A stretch of DNA of 64,000 nucleotides, taken from contig JAISJD010000012.1 in NCBI GenBank assembly GCA_031261705.1, forward strand, positions 1 through 64,000, given 5' to 3'. How positions within the stretch are numbered: position 1 is the stretch's first letter; each line of letters opens with the position of its first letter. This document shows, one piece after another, positions 27,600 to 36,951 of the stretch. The notes below the pieces were generated by a model. It searched no databases. It had not been told where the DNA came from and worked only from the letters and a program-made list of their open reading frames with translations. Made by a program: the position numbers and the translations under genes. The DNA is from Lactobacillales bacterium. Lineage in GTDB: Bacteria; Bacillota; Bacilli; Lactobacillales; Streptococcaceae.

Positions 27600-29411
27600 T
27601 TATTCTTTCTCCTTCACCTGCAACATAAAGATAGAGAAGGTACTGCCAGTAGATAATTCAGAGGTTACTCGAATCGTCCAATCGTATTTTTCAGCTAAGG
27701 CAGACACGACAAACAAGCCCAGCCCTGTGCCCTCTTCTGAAGTTTTGGTAGTGAAAAATGGTGCAAAGATGTTATCTACGATTTCTTTTGGCATGCCGGG
27801 TCCGGTATCTGTGACAGACAAAACGATAAAGTCACTGACCATTATCGACGGAAAGCCTGTTTTTGGTAAAGTTTCTAGTTCCTCTGGTGTTGCCTTACGG
27901 ACGGATAAGAAAATTTCTCCGTCTTTTTTCGGCATGCTAGAAATCGCCTGATAGGCATTGGTAATTAAATTATCCATCAACACGGTCAAATCCTGCTCAT
28001 CTGCGAGTACATAGATAGGAGCTTCTTCCCCGATATATTTCAGCGTAATATGGTGTTTAAAGCCAAATTTCAGCAAAGCAATTTCATCTTGGATTTTTTC
28101 CACGATATTAATCGCTTTAACTTCGGTATTTCCTGTTTTTTTCCGAGAAAAACGCATAATGTTTCTTACCATTTTTTGTCCTCTCGTAGCTTCTTCGACA
28201 ATTTCAGATAAATCGGAAACGAGTGCTGGATTTTCCTCATTTTCTTCTATCAGCATTTCTGCCATTCCGACAATCGGCGTGAGGAAATTATTCATATCGT
28301 GCACAATAGAAGTCGTTAGTAGGCCTGTGATAGCCACTTTGTTATATTGATAAACTTCTCGTTCGTACCCACGAATTTTTTCTTGATATTCCTCTTTTTC
28401 CTTGGCAATTTTTCGTTCATTTAAAATGGTTTGTTGACGAGACTTCATTCCACGAAGAAGATATAAAACAACAGTAATCAACGCTGTAAACGAGAGAATA
28501 ATCATAAAGAAAATAGAAATCATAATAATTCCTTCCGATTGCTGCATATAATCAGCGTCAATTGACACAATGATTCGTGTTAAACCTAAATCCATCCACT
28601 CAAACGCGCTAATTTTCAAAATTTTCTTAGGATTTTTGTCCGACCACCAGTAAGAATAATAAATTTGTCGTCCAGAGTTATTTGAAAGCTGCTCTTTTTC
28701 TAGCTTTTCTAGTCCTGAAAAATCAAGTGTTGGATGTTCTTTTTTCCGGTCACGGATAATGTGCATGCCTATCTGCTTACTGACAGGGTGCATGAGTAGT
28801 TCCATTTGTTGATTCTTCACTACCGCATAACCTTTTAATCTATCTCCGTCAGAGGCAAGATCTGTGAGGTACATCTTTTCTAAATCAATTGGTGCGACAA
28901 AGATAAACATGAGATTGCCCGACTCATCATAAACTTTCTGATACAAATCTATGTAAGAAGTCCCATTTAGAAAATAAGCTTCTCCGCTATTATAATCCTT
29001 ATCGTCCTTTACAAATTGGTCGAACGTCTTATCTTCTGAAAGCTGTTTTTCCACCGTTTCTTTTGATTCATTTTGTTCAGAAACTGAGGATACAACTTTT
29101 TTTTCAGGAGTCACAACAAAAACAGTGGATAGCCCTTCCTTTTTCACCAGTTCAATCGTTGGCGATTGGTTTTGTGTTTCCTCGGCAATCAAGCGCAAGC
29201 TCTTTTGGTTACTTTCAATCGTTGATTTAATCGTTCCCATGACATATTTTACTGACTGATTGAGCTGTTCATGGTCCAAGGAAACGTCCTCTTTTTGAAA
29301 CCGATAAACGACCAGACCAAGAATGATGAATAAAGCTAAGCCAATCACAAAAAAGATAGCGATGAATCGGTTAATATGCCGATTTACCATTGCTTTAATT
29401 TTCACTTTCAT
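27600..29411 (-). CDS. Membrane sensor histidine kinase
   Basis: 603 residues. TM1 is at about 14-36, an extracellular Cache-like sensor at about 37-290 and TM2 at about 293-318. A linker leads to a HisKA region with SIVHDMNNFL, where the His is the likely phosphorylation site. The HATPase has NLITNAYQAI (N box), DTGPGMPKEI (G1) and GTGLGLFVVSALAEKYD (G2). The start has AAAGGAG upstream. Divergent from the response regulator at 29621, with which it presumably pairs. Its location beside citG-citO-citH suggests, without proof, a link to organic acid sensing. Confidence 0.85.
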   Translation of the reverse strand: MKVKIKAMVNRHINRFIAIFFVIGLALFIILGLVVYRFQKEDVSLDHEQLNQSVKYVMGTIKSTIESNQKSLRLIAEETQNQSPTIELVKKEGLSTVFVVTPEKKVVSSVSEQNESKETVEKQLSEDKTFDQFVKDDKDYNSGEAYFLNGTSYIDLYQKVYDESGNLMFIFVAPIDLEKMYLTDLASDGDRLKGYAVVKNQQMELLMHPVSKQIGMHIIRDRKKEHPTLDFSGLEKLEKEQLSNNSGRQIYYSYWWSDKNPKKILKISAFEWMDLGLTRIIVSIDADYMQQSEGIIMISIFFMIILSFTALITVVLYLLRGMKSRQQTILNERKIAKEKEEYQEKIRGYEREVYQYNKVAITGLLTTSIVHDMNNFLTPIVGMAEMLIEENEENPALVSDLSEIVEEATRGQKMVRNIMRFSRKKTGNTEVKAINIVEKIQDEIALLKFGFKHHITLKYIGEEAPIYVLADEQDLTVLMDNLITNAYQAISSMPKKDGEIFLSVRKATPEELETLPKTGFPSIMVSDFIVLSVTDTGPGMPKEIVDNIFAPFFTTKTSEEGTGLGLFVVSALAEKYDWTIRVTSELSTGSTFSIFMLQVKEKE

Positions 29412-29558
29412 TTGTTTTTCTCCTTTCTTGCAATAACGCCAGGTACTGTTTCCAATGGGTTAAAAGCAGTTTTTTCATTTTATATTGTCTCTAGTTTATC
29501 ACAAAATTTATTGCATTTACTACCTAAACAAGTTATTCTTAACATTGGGAGGATATTG

Positions 29559-29585
29559 CACTTGATAGTTGGATGAGTTCAAGTG
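29559..29585. promoter_or_regulatory. Inverted repeat between kinase and regulator genes
   Basis: CACTTGA and TCAAGTG are perfect inverted copies 13 bases apart, 36 bases before the regulator ATG. A possible operator for autoregulation. Confidence 0.35.
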
Positions 29586-29620
29586 ATGTATGACACAATA
29601 TCTGAGAGGAGAGCATTACC

Positions 29621-30343
29621 ATGCGTAAAGCAAAAATACTTGTAGTAGACGACGAGATAGCGATTCGTCACCTGTTCTGGAAAGCGCTTCAGTCAACTGG
29701 CGTTTTAGTTTATCAAAGTGATTCCGTTGAAAAAACTTTAGACATGATGGAACGGATTGACTTTGACCTGTTTATTTTGGATGTGAATTTGGAAAATTAC
29801 AATGATGGATACAATCTTGCGCAAATGATTCGAGATACCTTGCCGCAAGTGCCGATTATTTTTGTCAGTGGTCGTGATGGGGAAGAGGACATTATCACAG
29901 GCTTAGAGGCTGGTGCAGATTTATTTATCACTAAGCCTTTTTCACCAAAAATTATGCGTGCACAAATCTTGGCGACATTGGATAGAGCGAGCGATATGCT
30001 GAGCGCACCGAAAAAAGGAAAGCAACAATCCGTTATCAATGAGGGCGATTTTAGCTTTGATAAAACGAAATATCAGCTTTTTAAGAAGGGAGAAAATATC
30101 CCACTTTCTTCTAAGGAAGTTTTGTTAATGCAGTTTTTCATGGAAAATCCTAATCAAGTATTCACAAAAGATCAAATTTACAACAGTGTTTGGGAACATA
30201 ACCAGACAGAATCAAATCTTGTTACCGTGTATATTAATTATTTACGGTACAAAATCGAAGTTGAACCGAAACATCCCATCTACTTAAAAACCATCTGGGG
30301 AATCGGCTACAGCTTTTTCCCAGATGGTCAGAGTGACAATTAA
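29621..30343 (+). CDS. OmpR-family response regulator
   Basis: 240 residues. The receiver has D10-D11-E12, phosphoacceptor D54 in LFILDVNL and the conserved Lys in FITKPFSP. A C-terminal winged helix (about 140-235) carries LSSKEVLLMQFFMENPNQVF, QIYNSVWEH and YINYLRYKIE. ATG follows GAGAGGAG. It is divergent from the sensor kinase, an arrangement less common than kinase-regulator operons. Confidence 0.88.
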   Translation: MRKAKILVVDDEIAIRHLFWKALQSTGVLVYQSDSVEKTLDMMERIDFDLFILDVNLENYNDGYNLAQMIRDTLPQVPIIFVSGRDGEEDIITGLEAGADLFITKPFSPKIMRAQILATLDRASDMLSAPKKGKQQSVINEGDFSFDKTKYQLFKKGENIPLSSKEVLLMQFFMENPNQVFTKDQIYNSVWEHNQTESNLVTVYINYLRYKIEVEPKHPIYLKTIWGIGYSFFPDGQSDN

Positions 30344-31216
30344 TTAAAGAATCTTTTCAAGCTTTCCAAAGAAGATGCTTAGTGCTAATAAATCGGCACT
30401 TCCTCCGGGGCTTAAATTTCTTTCAATCAATTTTTTATTGTATTTACTTAATTGTTGTTTTAATTGTTGTTCATTAGAGGCACAGGAGATAATTAACTCT
30501 TGCGCTTCTTTTTTGACTTGTTGCCAACCTTCAATACCTCCGCGACGGATAAGATTCGTATCCTCTACCTTGCTCATCAAATGGAGCAAAAGCCATAATA
30601 ATCGTGCTTCTTTTTCAAAAAATGACGTACTTCGCAGGATGGGTAAAGCAAACTCGTTCAAAGTTTGAAAGCCACTCATCGCCTCTCCGCGAATCCCCGT
30701 AAAACCATATTCATCATAGAGTTTTTTTCCATAAGTGTCAGAGGAACCCTTTGATTTCTCCAAATCTCTTTTGATAATATCATTCATCATTTCCTTGGTG
30801 AAAGAAAACACGGTTTGTGTACTCTTTGCATCAAAAAGGACAGAGGGGGCATCGCTTGATTTTAAAAAGTTTCCAATTGAAGCAAGGATAATTGCAAAGG
30901 AAAAATTGGCTCCCTTATGCGTATTCACCTCATTGGTTGCTTTCATCATGTCCTCTTCTGCTCGTTTGCCCACTTCTCTAGCTTCTTCAAATAGTTCTGT
31001 TGGTGTTCCCTCAAATTGATACCCCAATCGCACATACTCCTCAAAATAAGGCTCTAACGCATGTGCGCTGACAGTAAAAGTAGAAATATCCATATCTCGG
31101 TGTGCACCAGTATCTATTGCATCCACTAGACCAGGCTTCGGTGCTAGAGCAACTTCTTCAAGAAGCGACTCTGTTGCCAAAGTCGCTATTTTTTTTTGTA
31201 ATTTTTCTATGGTCAT
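30344..31216 (-). CDS. citG: Triphosphoribosyl-dephospho-CoA synthase
   Basis: 290 residues. CitG makes the precursor of the citrate lyase prosthetic group from ATP and dephospho-CoA; CitX then transfers it to CitD. The family signatures APKPGLVDAIDTGAHRDMD, NEVNTHKGANFSFA and IRGEAMSGF are visible. It overlaps the end of citO by 4 bases, so the two are coupled. In Enterococcus faecalis citG is at the end of the lyase operon; here it sits with citO and citH. Confidence 0.92.
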   Translation of the reverse strand: MTIEKLQKKIATLATESLLEEVALAPKPGLVDAIDTGAHRDMDISTFTVSAHALEPYFEEYVRLGYQFEGTPTELFEEAREVGKRAEEDMMKATNEVNTHKGANFSFAIILASIGNFLKSSDAPSVLFDAKSTQTVFSFTKEMMNDIIKRDLEKSKGSSDTYGKKLYDEYGFTGIRGEAMSGFQTLNEFALPILRSTSFFEKEARLLWLLLHLMSKVEDTNLIRRGGIEGWQQVKKEAQELIISCASNEQQLKQQLSKYNKKLIERNLSPGGSADLLALSIFFGKLEKIL

Positions 31217-31905
31217 GCAATCTCACGTCGCTTCATTTCTTCTAAAATAAAGAATAACGAATCATCCAAGTGACGGTTAATCAATGCCTCAAGTTCCTCT
31301 TCATCCTTTTTTTGCATCGCATAGAAAATCTTGCGATGATCTCCAATCGCCGCTCTACGACGTTCCTTGGAGTAAAGAGATAAGTTTCGGAAATAAGACA
31401 GGTAATCTTGAATGCCAATGACGATTGAATGCAATCTAGGCATTTCATTTTTATTGTAAATAAATTGGTTGAACTCTGAGAATAGTCGAATCACTTCATC
31501 GACTTCTCCAGCTTCATTCTTCTTTTCAGTATAAGAAAGTAAAGCATCTAGGTGTTGAAAATCAACGTCATCCATGTGGTTCATCGTGTTTTTAGTTGCT
31601 AGAAAATCGAGTGATTTGCGAATCTCAAATATTTCCTTTGCATCCTTCTGGGAAATCCCTTTGACAATCATGCCATTTCCCGGAACATAATCAACTAATT
31701 TTTCTTCGCATAATTTTTGCAACGCATAACGAACTGGCGTCCGACTTGTATTCGTCTGCTCTGCGAATTTCTTTTCATTAATTCTCGTCCCCGTTGGAAT
31801 CTCACCCATTAAAATACTTTGTCGCATCGCTTCATAAATAATTTCTTTTAGTGGTTTATTTTGTGAAATATCCATGTGCAATGAAACAACTTCTGTAATA
31901 TCCAA
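31213..31905 (-). CDS. citO: GntR-family (FadR/FCD) regulator of citrate metabolism, CitO-like
   Basis: 230 residues. The N-terminal winged HTH has NEKKFAEQTNTSRTPVRYAL and the C-terminal FCD helical ligand domain runs from about 85. The homologue in E. faecalis, CitO, binds citrate and activates both citH-citO and the oad-cit operon. Placement between citH and citG, next to the divergent oad-cit operon, makes the same role likely. The symbol is assigned by context and family. Confidence 0.8.
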   Translation of the reverse strand: MDITEVVSLHMDISQNKPLKEIIYEAMRQSILMGEIPTGTRINEKKFAEQTNTSRTPVRYALQKLCEEKLVDYVPGNGMIVKGISQKDAKEIFEIRKSLDFLATKNTMNHMDDVDFQHLDALLSYTEKKNEAGEVDEVIRLFSEFNQFIYNKNEMPRLHSIVIGIQDYLSYFRNLSLYSKERRRAAIGDHRKIFYAMQKKDEEELEALINRHLDDSLFFILEEMKRREIA

Positions 31906-31953
31906 TTTTTCTCACTCTCCTATTACTAACCTAACACATATGTTTGTACCACT

Positions 31954-33294
31954 TTATTGCGGAATATACAACGGAACTGCTCCGATTGCCATAATCGTGA
32001 TAACAAAGATAACGAATACCCCAATTGCCCATTTTGCTGTTTCTTTTTGCCAAGCCCCCATATCTAAACCTGTTAAACGAAGTAATAGGTAGATAAACGC
32101 TACTAATGGGCTTAATAAGTGGAACGCTTGTCCCATTAGTGATGCCAATGCCATTTGCATGTTTGTAAATCCGTACGCTTTCCCTGCTTCAGCAAGAACT
32201 GGTAACACACCATAGTAGAAACCATCATTTGAGATGAAGAATGTACCTGGTGCAGAAATAATCGCAATAACTAATCCCCAGAAACCTGCTAATTGGTGAG
32301 GGATGATTTTTGTAAAGCTTTGTGCTAATGCTTCAGCCATACCAGTACCTTGGAATAATCCCATGAATACGCCAGCTGCGAATACTAAGATAACTACTTG
32401 AACAGCATCTCCACCATTTGCACCGATACGAGCAGATTGGTCTTTTAAGACTGGATAGTTCACTAATAAAGCCACAACAGTACCAGCTAAGAATAAAAGA
32501 ATTGGAGGTAAACCTAAACTTAAGAATGAATCAGCAACTAAAGTAGCAACTAAAACAACTGTTAAAATCATGTTGAAAATAAAGTTTTGCGGACGACGAA
32601 TTTCTAATGTTTTTTCGTCTGTAATGTTTGTTAATTCATCAATTTCTTCATCGGTTAATTCTTTAACCCCTAAACGTGCACGTTCTTTTTTACCCATTGT
32701 ACGAGCAACAAAGAAGATAACGTAAAGGATAGAAAGAATCATCCCTGGTAATAGATACGTTAGAATATCTGCACCCACACCAAGCACACTCATTGCACGA
32801 GCTGTTGGTCCGCCCCATGGAACCAAGTTCATGATAGTGTTTTGAAGAATAACCAAGACACCCAAGTTCATCATTTTCATGTTTAATTTCTTATAAATTG
32901 GAATAAACGCTGAACAACAGATTAATGTTGTTGTTGTTCCGTCTCCGTTTAGTGAAACTGCTGCTGCAACGACGGCTGTTGCGATTAGCACCTTCATTGG
33001 ATCGCCTTTAGCGAAGTGAATCATTTTTTTAGTGATAGGATCAAACATCCCAGCATCTAACATAATTGAGAAGTATAAAATTGCGAATAAAAGCATGATA
33101 CCTGTATTAGCGGTTGTTCCAACCCCTGCTACAACGAAATCACCAAGTGAACCTTTCTTTGATAAGCCTAGCCCCATTGCGATTAGCGCAAAGATGATTG
33201 GAATACCAACCAACGCTGTAAACGGTGACATTTTTTTCTTCATGATGACAAACATGAACACGATGATCATTGCATAAGATAAAATTGTTAACAT
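31954..33294 (-). CDS. citH: CitMHS-family citrate-metal transporter
   Basis: 446 residues and about twelve membrane helices. CitMHS features are NGDGTTTTLI, VPWGGPTARA and APGTFFISNDGFYYGVLP. The family imports citrate complexed with a divalent metal by proton symport, and CitH is the enterococcal member. Two adjacent ATGs follow GGAGG at five and eight bases; the second (33292-33294) is preferred because it gives the usual MLTIL start. A longer reading starting at 33357 runs through the ribosome binding site. Confidence 0.88.
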   Translation of the reverse strand: MLTILSYAMIIVFMFVIMKKKMSPFTALVGIPIIFALIAMGLGLSKKGSLGDFVVAGVGTTANTGIMLLFAILYFSIMLDAGMFDPITKKMIHFAKGDPMKVLIATAVVAAAVSLNGDGTTTTLICCSAFIPIYKKLNMKMMNLGVLVILQNTIMNLVPWGGPTARAMSVLGVGADILTYLLPGMILSILYVIFFVARTMGKKERARLGVKELTDEEIDELTNITDEKTLEIRRPQNFIFNMILTVVLVATLVADSFLSLGLPPILLFLAGTVVALLVNYPVLKDQSARIGANGGDAVQVVILVFAAGVFMGLFQGTGMAEALAQSFTKIIPHQLAGFWGLVIAIISAPGTFFISNDGFYYGVLPVLAEAGKAYGFTNMQMALASLMGQAFHLLSPLVAFIYLLLRLTGLDMGAWQKETAKWAIGVFVIFVITIMAIGAVPLYIPQ

Positions 33295-33770
33295 CATTTT
33301 TTCCTCCTGTGTGACAAGTTCGAGATCCTCTCGTACCATCCGACTCGACTTGTACATTTTTCTTTTTGGGATGTGAAATAACCTACATAATTTGTGATGC
33401 AGAACCCTTTATTTTGTCTACCAAATAAAAATACTACTCCTTTCTTTCCAATTTCTTTTTAAAAATATTTACTGTTTCTTTTTATTTAGTACACCCATAT
33501 CCTAAACGATAAACCGCTTTCTGAGGAGTACATTTTGATGAAAAAAACATTAAAAAAACACAAGAAAACGCTATTTTTTAATATAAGATTAAACAGTTGT
33601 TAAAGAATTGTTAAACCTTGAAAACGTTTGTATACCGCGGTTTATAGCGCTTTTTATAAAAGTGTATTTAAAAAGAACACCGAAAAAACAATAACGCTTA
33701 CAAAATGCGGTGGTAACTTTTGAAAAAGTTTTTATAATGAAGGTATCAACTAAAGAAAGGATGAAACTCC
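33295..33770. promoter_or_regulatory. Divergent control region of citH-citO-citG and oad-cit operons
   Basis: A 476-base AT-rich gene-free stretch between the two citrate operons. It holds the candidate catabolite-repression sites listed separately and a TATAAT at about 33735 near the oadH start. By analogy with E. faecalis it should contain the CitO operators. I could not identify those by eye. Confidence 0.6.
33619..33632. promoter_or_regulatory. Candidate catabolite-responsive element (cre)
   Basis: TGAAAACGTTTGTA matches the CcpA consensus TGWAARCGYTWNCW at all but one position. It lies about 140 bases upstream of oadH. A weaker copy (CAATAACGCTTACA, 33689-33702) lies closer. Citrate genes are repressed by CcpA in enterococci. 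Confidence 0.5.
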
Positions 33771-34112
33771 ATGGGAATATTTTCCAAACTATTTGGTAGG
33801 AAAGAGCCTGAGAAACTTGCAACGGACGTAGCGTCTACTAATTCACAAGTCACTACATCGACCCAAGATACCTCGTGGGAAGAAGTTCCAGCGTTTAGTG
33901 ACGCTAAACTTCCTAAAGAGGAAGAAAAGCTTGTAACGTTGATTGCGACGGCGATTGCGGCAAACGATCAGCCAGATAGTCGCTTTAAAATTGTTTCCAT
34001 TCGCAAACGAAATCCAGAAGCTAAAACCGTGGCGTTAATCAGTTCGGCGATTGCTGCTGGTGCGCTTGGTGACTGCCAATTTTCAATCAAGAGAATTAGT
34101 AGAAAAAAGTAA
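33771..34112 (+). CDS. oadH: Oxaloacetate decarboxylase subunit OadH-like
   Basis: A 113-residue soluble protein in the first position of the operon, as oadH is in E. faecalis. A charged N-terminus (MGIFSKLFGRKEPEK) is followed by a low-complexity linker. The C-terminal half KLVTLIATAIAANDQPDSRF, then KIVSIRKRN, is the segment shared with the OadG cytoplasmic tail. It probably docks OadA and the biotin carrier to the membrane subunit. The ATG follows AAAGGATG. Confidence 0.72.
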   Translation: MGIFSKLFGRKEPEKLATDVASTNSQVTTSTQDTSWEEVPAFSDAKLPKEEEKLVTLIATAIAANDQPDSRFKIVSIRKRNPEAKTVALISSAIAAGALGDCQFSIKRISRKK

Positions 34113-34160
34113 GAAATTATTGACATTATTACTATTGTAAATTTAGGAGGAGTTAGACAA

Positions 34161-34559
34161 ATGTTAAGAAAATTCAAAATCAGCATTGACGGAACAGAGT
34201 ATTTAGTAGAAATGGAAGAAATCGGTGGCGTACAACAACCAGTAGCGCCAGTCGCACCTGTTGCAGCAGAACCAGTTGCAGCTCCAGTAGCACCAGCTGC
34301 AGCTCCTGCACCCGTAGCAGCTCCTGCACCAACACTTTCAGGAGAAGGTGAACCAATCAAATCCCCAATGCCAGGAACAATCTTAAAAGTTTTAGTGAAA
34401 CCAGGCGAACAAGTGAAAGCAAACCAACCATTATTAATCTTAGAAGCGATGAAAATGGAAAATGAAATCGTGGCACCAAAAGACGGAACAATCGTTGACG
34501 TTGCCGTTATTGGTGGTCAAGTGGTTGACTCAAGTGACCTATTGCTAACAATCAATTAA
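34161..34559 (+). CDS. oadD: Biotin carboxyl carrier protein of oxaloacetate decarboxylase
   Basis: 132 residues. A short N-terminal domain and a long Ala/Pro linker (about 27-65) lead to a biotinyl domain with EAMKMEN, where K98 is the biotinylated lysine. It carries CO2 from the OadA carboxyltransferase to membrane subunit OadB. Standing alone it explains why OadA in this operon lacks a biotin domain. Confidence 0.93.
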   Translation: MLRKFKISIDGTEYLVEMEEIGGVQQPVAPVAPVAAEPVAAPVAPAAAPAPVAAPAPTLSGEGEPIKSPMPGTILKVLVKPGEQVKANQPLLILEAMKMENEIVAPKDGTIVDVAVIGGQVVDSSDLLLTIN

Positions 34560-34584
34560 TTATTAAAGAAATGGAAGTGACATT

Positions 34585-35706
34585 GTGGAAACATTAATTC
34601 AAGGAATCACGTCAATTAGTATCGGACAAATTATTATGATGGCTATCGGTTGTCTGTTAATGTATTTAGGGATTAAAAAGGAATACGAACCAACACTTTT
34701 AGTACCCATGGGTCTTGGAACTTTATTAGTAAACTTTCCAAACTCTGGAGTTTTAACACAAATCGTTGGTGGAGAAAAAGCGGAAGGTGTTTTTGAAATT
34801 TTATTCAAAGCAGGGATTGAAACAGAATTATTCCCACTTCTTATCTTCATCGGTATCGGAGCAATGATTGACTTTGGTCCATTGCTACAAAATCCGTTAA
34901 TGCTTTTATTCGGTGCCGCAGCACAATTTGGTATCTTCTTTACAATTATCGTTGCCGCACTTTTCGGTTTCGATATTAAAGAAGCAGCTTCTATCGGTAT
35001 CATCGGAGCTGCGGATGGTCCTACAAGTATCTTCGTAGCCAACCAGCTTGCGAAAAACCTACTTGGACCAATTACGGTTGCCGCTTATTCTTATATGGCA
35101 CTTGTTCCAATCATTCAACCAATCGCTATTAAAGCTGTAACAACTAAACATGAACGTAGAATCCGCATGACTTACCATGCAGAAAACGTTTCTAAAATGA
35201 CAAAAATTATTTTCCCAATCGCTATTACAGTGGTTGCGGGACTTATCGCACCAATTTCATTACCATTAGTTGGTTTCTTAATGTTCGGAAACTTACTTCG
35301 TGAATGTGGTGTGCTAGAACGTCTTTCATTAACTGCTCAAAACGAATTAGTAAATATCGTCAGCATTCTATTAGGTCTTACGATTTCAGTACAAATGACT
35401 GCTGATAAGTTCCTTAACTTACAAACATTAATGGTTATCGCCTTTGGTTTAGTCGCATTTATCATGGACTCAATTGGTGGTGTGTTATTTGCAAAATTAA
35501 TGAACCTATTCCGTAAAGAAAAAATCAATCCAATGATTGGTGCGGCAGGTATCTCAGCATTTCCAATGTCAAGTCGTGTCATTCAAAAAATGGCAACTGA
35601 CGAAGACCCTCAAAACTTCGTTCTAATGTACGCTGTTGGAGCAAACGTTTCAGGACAAATCGCATCAGTTATCGCAGGTGGTTTATTACTTGGATTCTTC
35701 CAATAG
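34585..35706 (+). CDS. oadB: Oxaloacetate decarboxylase beta subunit (Na+ pump)
   Basis: A 373-residue membrane protein with about eleven helices. It decarboxylates carboxybiotin and couples this to Na+ export. The re-entrant region with GIIGAADGPTSIFVANQLA contains the Asp essential in Klebsiella OadB, and QMTADKFLNLQTL and the C-terminal SGQIASVIAGG fit the family. It starts with GTG at 34585 behind GGAAGTGAC. Confidence 0.95.
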   Translation: METLIQGITSISIGQIIMMAIGCLLMYLGIKKEYEPTLLVPMGLGTLLVNFPNSGVLTQIVGGEKAEGVFEILFKAGIETELFPLLIFIGIGAMIDFGPLLQNPLMLLFGAAAQFGIFFTIIVAALFGFDIKEAASIGIIGAADGPTSIFVANQLAKNLLGPITVAAYSYMALVPIIQPIAIKAVTTKHERRIRMTYHAENVSKMTKIIFPIAITVVAGLIAPISLPLVGFLMFGNLLRECGVLERLSLTAQNELVNIVSILLGLTISVQMTADKFLNLQTLMVIAFGLVAFIMDSIGGVLFAKLMNLFRKEKINPMIGAAGISAFPMSSRVIQKMATDEDPQNFVLMYAVGANVSGQIASVIAGGLLLGFFQ

Positions 35707-35741
35707 TATAACCAGTGAACTTATTTTCGGAGGTGAACAAT

Positions 35742-35876
35742 TTGAACATTCAAACAGATACACTGAAACAAGCACTAGAATTAATGGTCTTTGGGATGGG
35801 TGGCGTATTTATTGTTTTATTCATCATTTACGTGATTTCTCAATTGCTTATCAAGATTTTTCCAGTGAAAAAATAA
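35742..35876 (+). CDS. Small OadG-like single-helix membrane protein
   Basis: 44 residues, starting with TTG at 35742 behind GGAGGTGAACAA. A short helical N-terminus (TDTLKQALELMVFGMGG) runs into one hydrophobic helix (VFIVLFIIYVISQLL) and a basic tail. That is the layout of the membrane part of oxaloacetate decarboxylase gamma subunits. It lies between oadB and citC. Together with the soluble OadH it could reconstitute a split gamma subunit. Strong ribosome binding site and tight spacing support a real gene. Confidence 0.7.
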   Translation: MNIQTDTLKQALELMVFGMGGVFIVLFIIYVISQLLIKIFPVKK

Positions 35877-35914
35877 GAATTTAGAACAAAAATAAAGTGG
35901 GGAGGAAGTTCAAA

Positions 35915-36925
35915 ATGGTAGTAGAAAAATTATGGCTTAAAAAAGATAAACAAACCAGAGCAAAGTGGAAAACACTTCTTAAAAAAGTCGATTTAATTCC
36001 TGACTATAATGTTTCTTACACTGTCGGTATTTTTGAGGGGGAGCAATTAATCGCAACTGGCTCTTGTTTTCAAAACATTATCAAATGCGTGGCTATCGAT
36101 CCAGACTCTCAAGGGGAACAGCTTTTATCTAAAATCATTAATGCACTCTTTGATTATCTGAACGAACATGATGAAACGCACTATTTTCTCTATACCAAGC
36201 CAAGTGCGACAACCTATTTTAAATCTTTAGGTTTCTCACAAATTGCTGAAACGAACAACTTAGCGTTCATGGAATATGGCTTACCGAACTTCCAAAACTA
36301 TTTAGAAAAAATCAAGAAGTTAAAATTACCTGCAGAACATGCAGGGAGTATCGTCATGAATGCAAATCCTTTTACCAAAGGACATCTGCATTTAATTAAA
36401 CAAGCGCATGAAAAATGTGACGTCGTTTACGTCTTTGTCCTATCAGATGACAGCTCAGAGTTTTCTGCAACAAACCGCTTTGAGCTTGTCAAAAAAGGCG
36501 TGGCGTACATGGAAAACGTCGTAGTTATTCCGACAAACTCTTATATCGTGTCACAAGCGACTTTTCCTTCTTATTTCTTAAAAGACCAAGCAGATGAGGA
36601 AATCGCTAAAGTCCAAGCACGTCTGGATGCCACTGTCTTTTCACAATTCATTGCTCCGGCTTTGGATATTAAGGAACGCTTCGTTGGAGAAGAACCTTTC
36701 TCTGAAGTGACCGAGATTTACAACCAAGCAATGACCGAAGTGTTTAAAGGACACTTAACCTTAACGATTATCCCTCGTCTGGCAATTGATGACGAGGTTA
36801 TCAGTGCGACAAAAATTCGTGCTGCATTCAATCGGAAAAACCTTGAACCAATAAAAAACTTAGTACCGGAAACAACTTACCAGTTCCTTGAAAAAGAACT
36901 GAAGAAAACATTACAGAGTGTATAA
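35915..36925 (+). CDS. citC: Citrate lyase ligase ([citrate (pro-3S)-lyase] ligase)
   Basis: 336 residues. It acetylates the prosthetic group of CitD with acetate and ATP to activate citrate lyase. An N-terminal GNAT-like domain (about 1-120) precedes a nucleotidyltransferase fold with the HxGH-type motif NANPFTKGHLHLIKQA and the later SATKIRAAF. The ATG at 35915 follows GGGGAGG. An 18-base upstream extension includes the ribosome binding site and is not translated. Confidence 0.94.
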   Translation: MVVEKLWLKKDKQTRAKWKTLLKKVDLIPDYNVSYTVGIFEGEQLIATGSCFQNIIKCVAIDPDSQGEQLLSKIINALFDYLNEHDETHYFLYTKPSATTYFKSLGFSQIAETNNLAFMEYGLPNFQNYLEKIKKLKLPAEHAGSIVMNANPFTKGHLHLIKQAHEKCDVVYVFVLSDDSSEFSATNRFELVKKGVAYMENVVVIPTNSYIVSQATFPSYFLKDQADEEIAKVQARLDATVFSQFIAPALDIKERFVGEEPFSEVTEIYNQAMTEVFKGHLTLTIIPRLAIDDEVISATKIRAAFNRKNLEPIKNLVPETTYQFLEKELKKTLQSV

Positions 36926-36951
36926 AATAGTTTAAAAATGGGGTGAATTTT

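Noticed and set aside
34599-35042. A 147-codon frame antisense to oadB
   Set aside because: It is explained entirely by the codon pattern of the membrane protein on the plus strand.
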